In this document: in pieces, positions 31,715-32,991 of the stretch | How the letters are laid out: each line of letters begins with the position of its first letter | Numbering within the stretch: the stretch's first letter is position 1 | Assembly: GCA_009841255.1 (NCBI GenBank) | Contig: VXMD01000085.1 | Span: 1-32,991 of the forward strand | Length of the DNA stretch: 32,991 bases | Origin: Candidatus Poribacteria bacterium | GTDB lineage: Bacteria > Poribacteria > WGA-4E > WGA-3G | Direction of reading: 5' to 3' | The notes under the pieces: model-generated | Database searches by the model: none | Seen by the model: the letters and a program-made list of their open reading frames with translations, nothing else | What the model was told of the DNA's origin: nothing | Position numbers and translations under genes: made by a program

Positions 31715-32991
<1,277 letters not shown>

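Overview
The window looks chromosomal and comes from an uncultured, deeply branching Gram-negative bacterium. Gene content fits Candidatus Poribacteria or a relative: phytanoyl-CoA dioxygenase, LamG and carbohydrate-binding secreted proteins, a PQQ-type propeller, a DUF4159 protein, a protease-TPR-sulfatase-modifying-factor fusion, and a metalloprotease with a Por/FlgD-type C-terminal domain. The 16S gene also has unusual mismatches at standard bacterial primer sites. The phylum is an inference from gene content and not a measured placement. Promoters are ordinary sigma-70 (TTGACA/TATAAT) and many genes have clear AGGAG ribosome binding sites.

Layout. Both ends lie in rRNA genes transcribed leftward. 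Positions 1-1100 hold the 5' part of a 16S gene with its own consensus promoter and boxA. From about 31715 to the right edge lies the 3' part of a 23S gene, followed leftward by 5S and a strong terminator. The two pieces belong either to two rrn operons about 30 kb apart or to unlinked 16S and 23S-5S units. Between them are about 21 intact protein genes, one clear pseudogene and one gene with a displaced start.

Region 1.4-8.4 kb (all leftward) holds a three-subunit molybdenum hydroxylase (FAD, 2Fe-2S and molybdopterin subunits), a MoaD-like carrier, a secreted beta-sandwich protein, a PhyH oxygenase and a polysaccharide deacetylase. Region 8.4-15.5 kb (leftward) holds a decayed DUF4143 ATPase, a membrane-anchored PQQ propeller, adenosine deaminase and isoleucyl-tRNA synthetase. 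Region 15.7-23.8 kb is mostly rightward: the protease/TPR/FGE-like lipoprotein, purB, a phosphodiester glycosidase family protein and a Tat-exported DUF4159 protein, with one convergent lipoprotein gene. Region 23.8-31.3 kb (leftward) holds an FAD/NAD oxidoreductase, a lipoprotein, a large secreted metalloprotease, a PNPOx-like flavoprotein, a LamG protein and a carbohydrate-binding protein.

The most interesting signals are these. (i) The roughly 400-nt ileS leader has a consensus promoter, a short reading frame with six Ile codons among eight, an antiterminator helix and an intrinsic terminator, which is a complete ribosome-mediated attenuator for an aminoacyl-tRNA synthetase. (ii) The IleRS itself has GVHH in place of the class I HIGH motif, the residue swap linked to extreme mupirocin resistance. 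(iii) Three secreted proteins share a C-terminal tail of the form V-x-P-A-x-x-L-x-x-T-W-x-x-[LI]-K, a candidate sorting or anchoring tag. (iv) A family of TGTAG-headed palindromic repeats lies between genes and also inside coding sequence.
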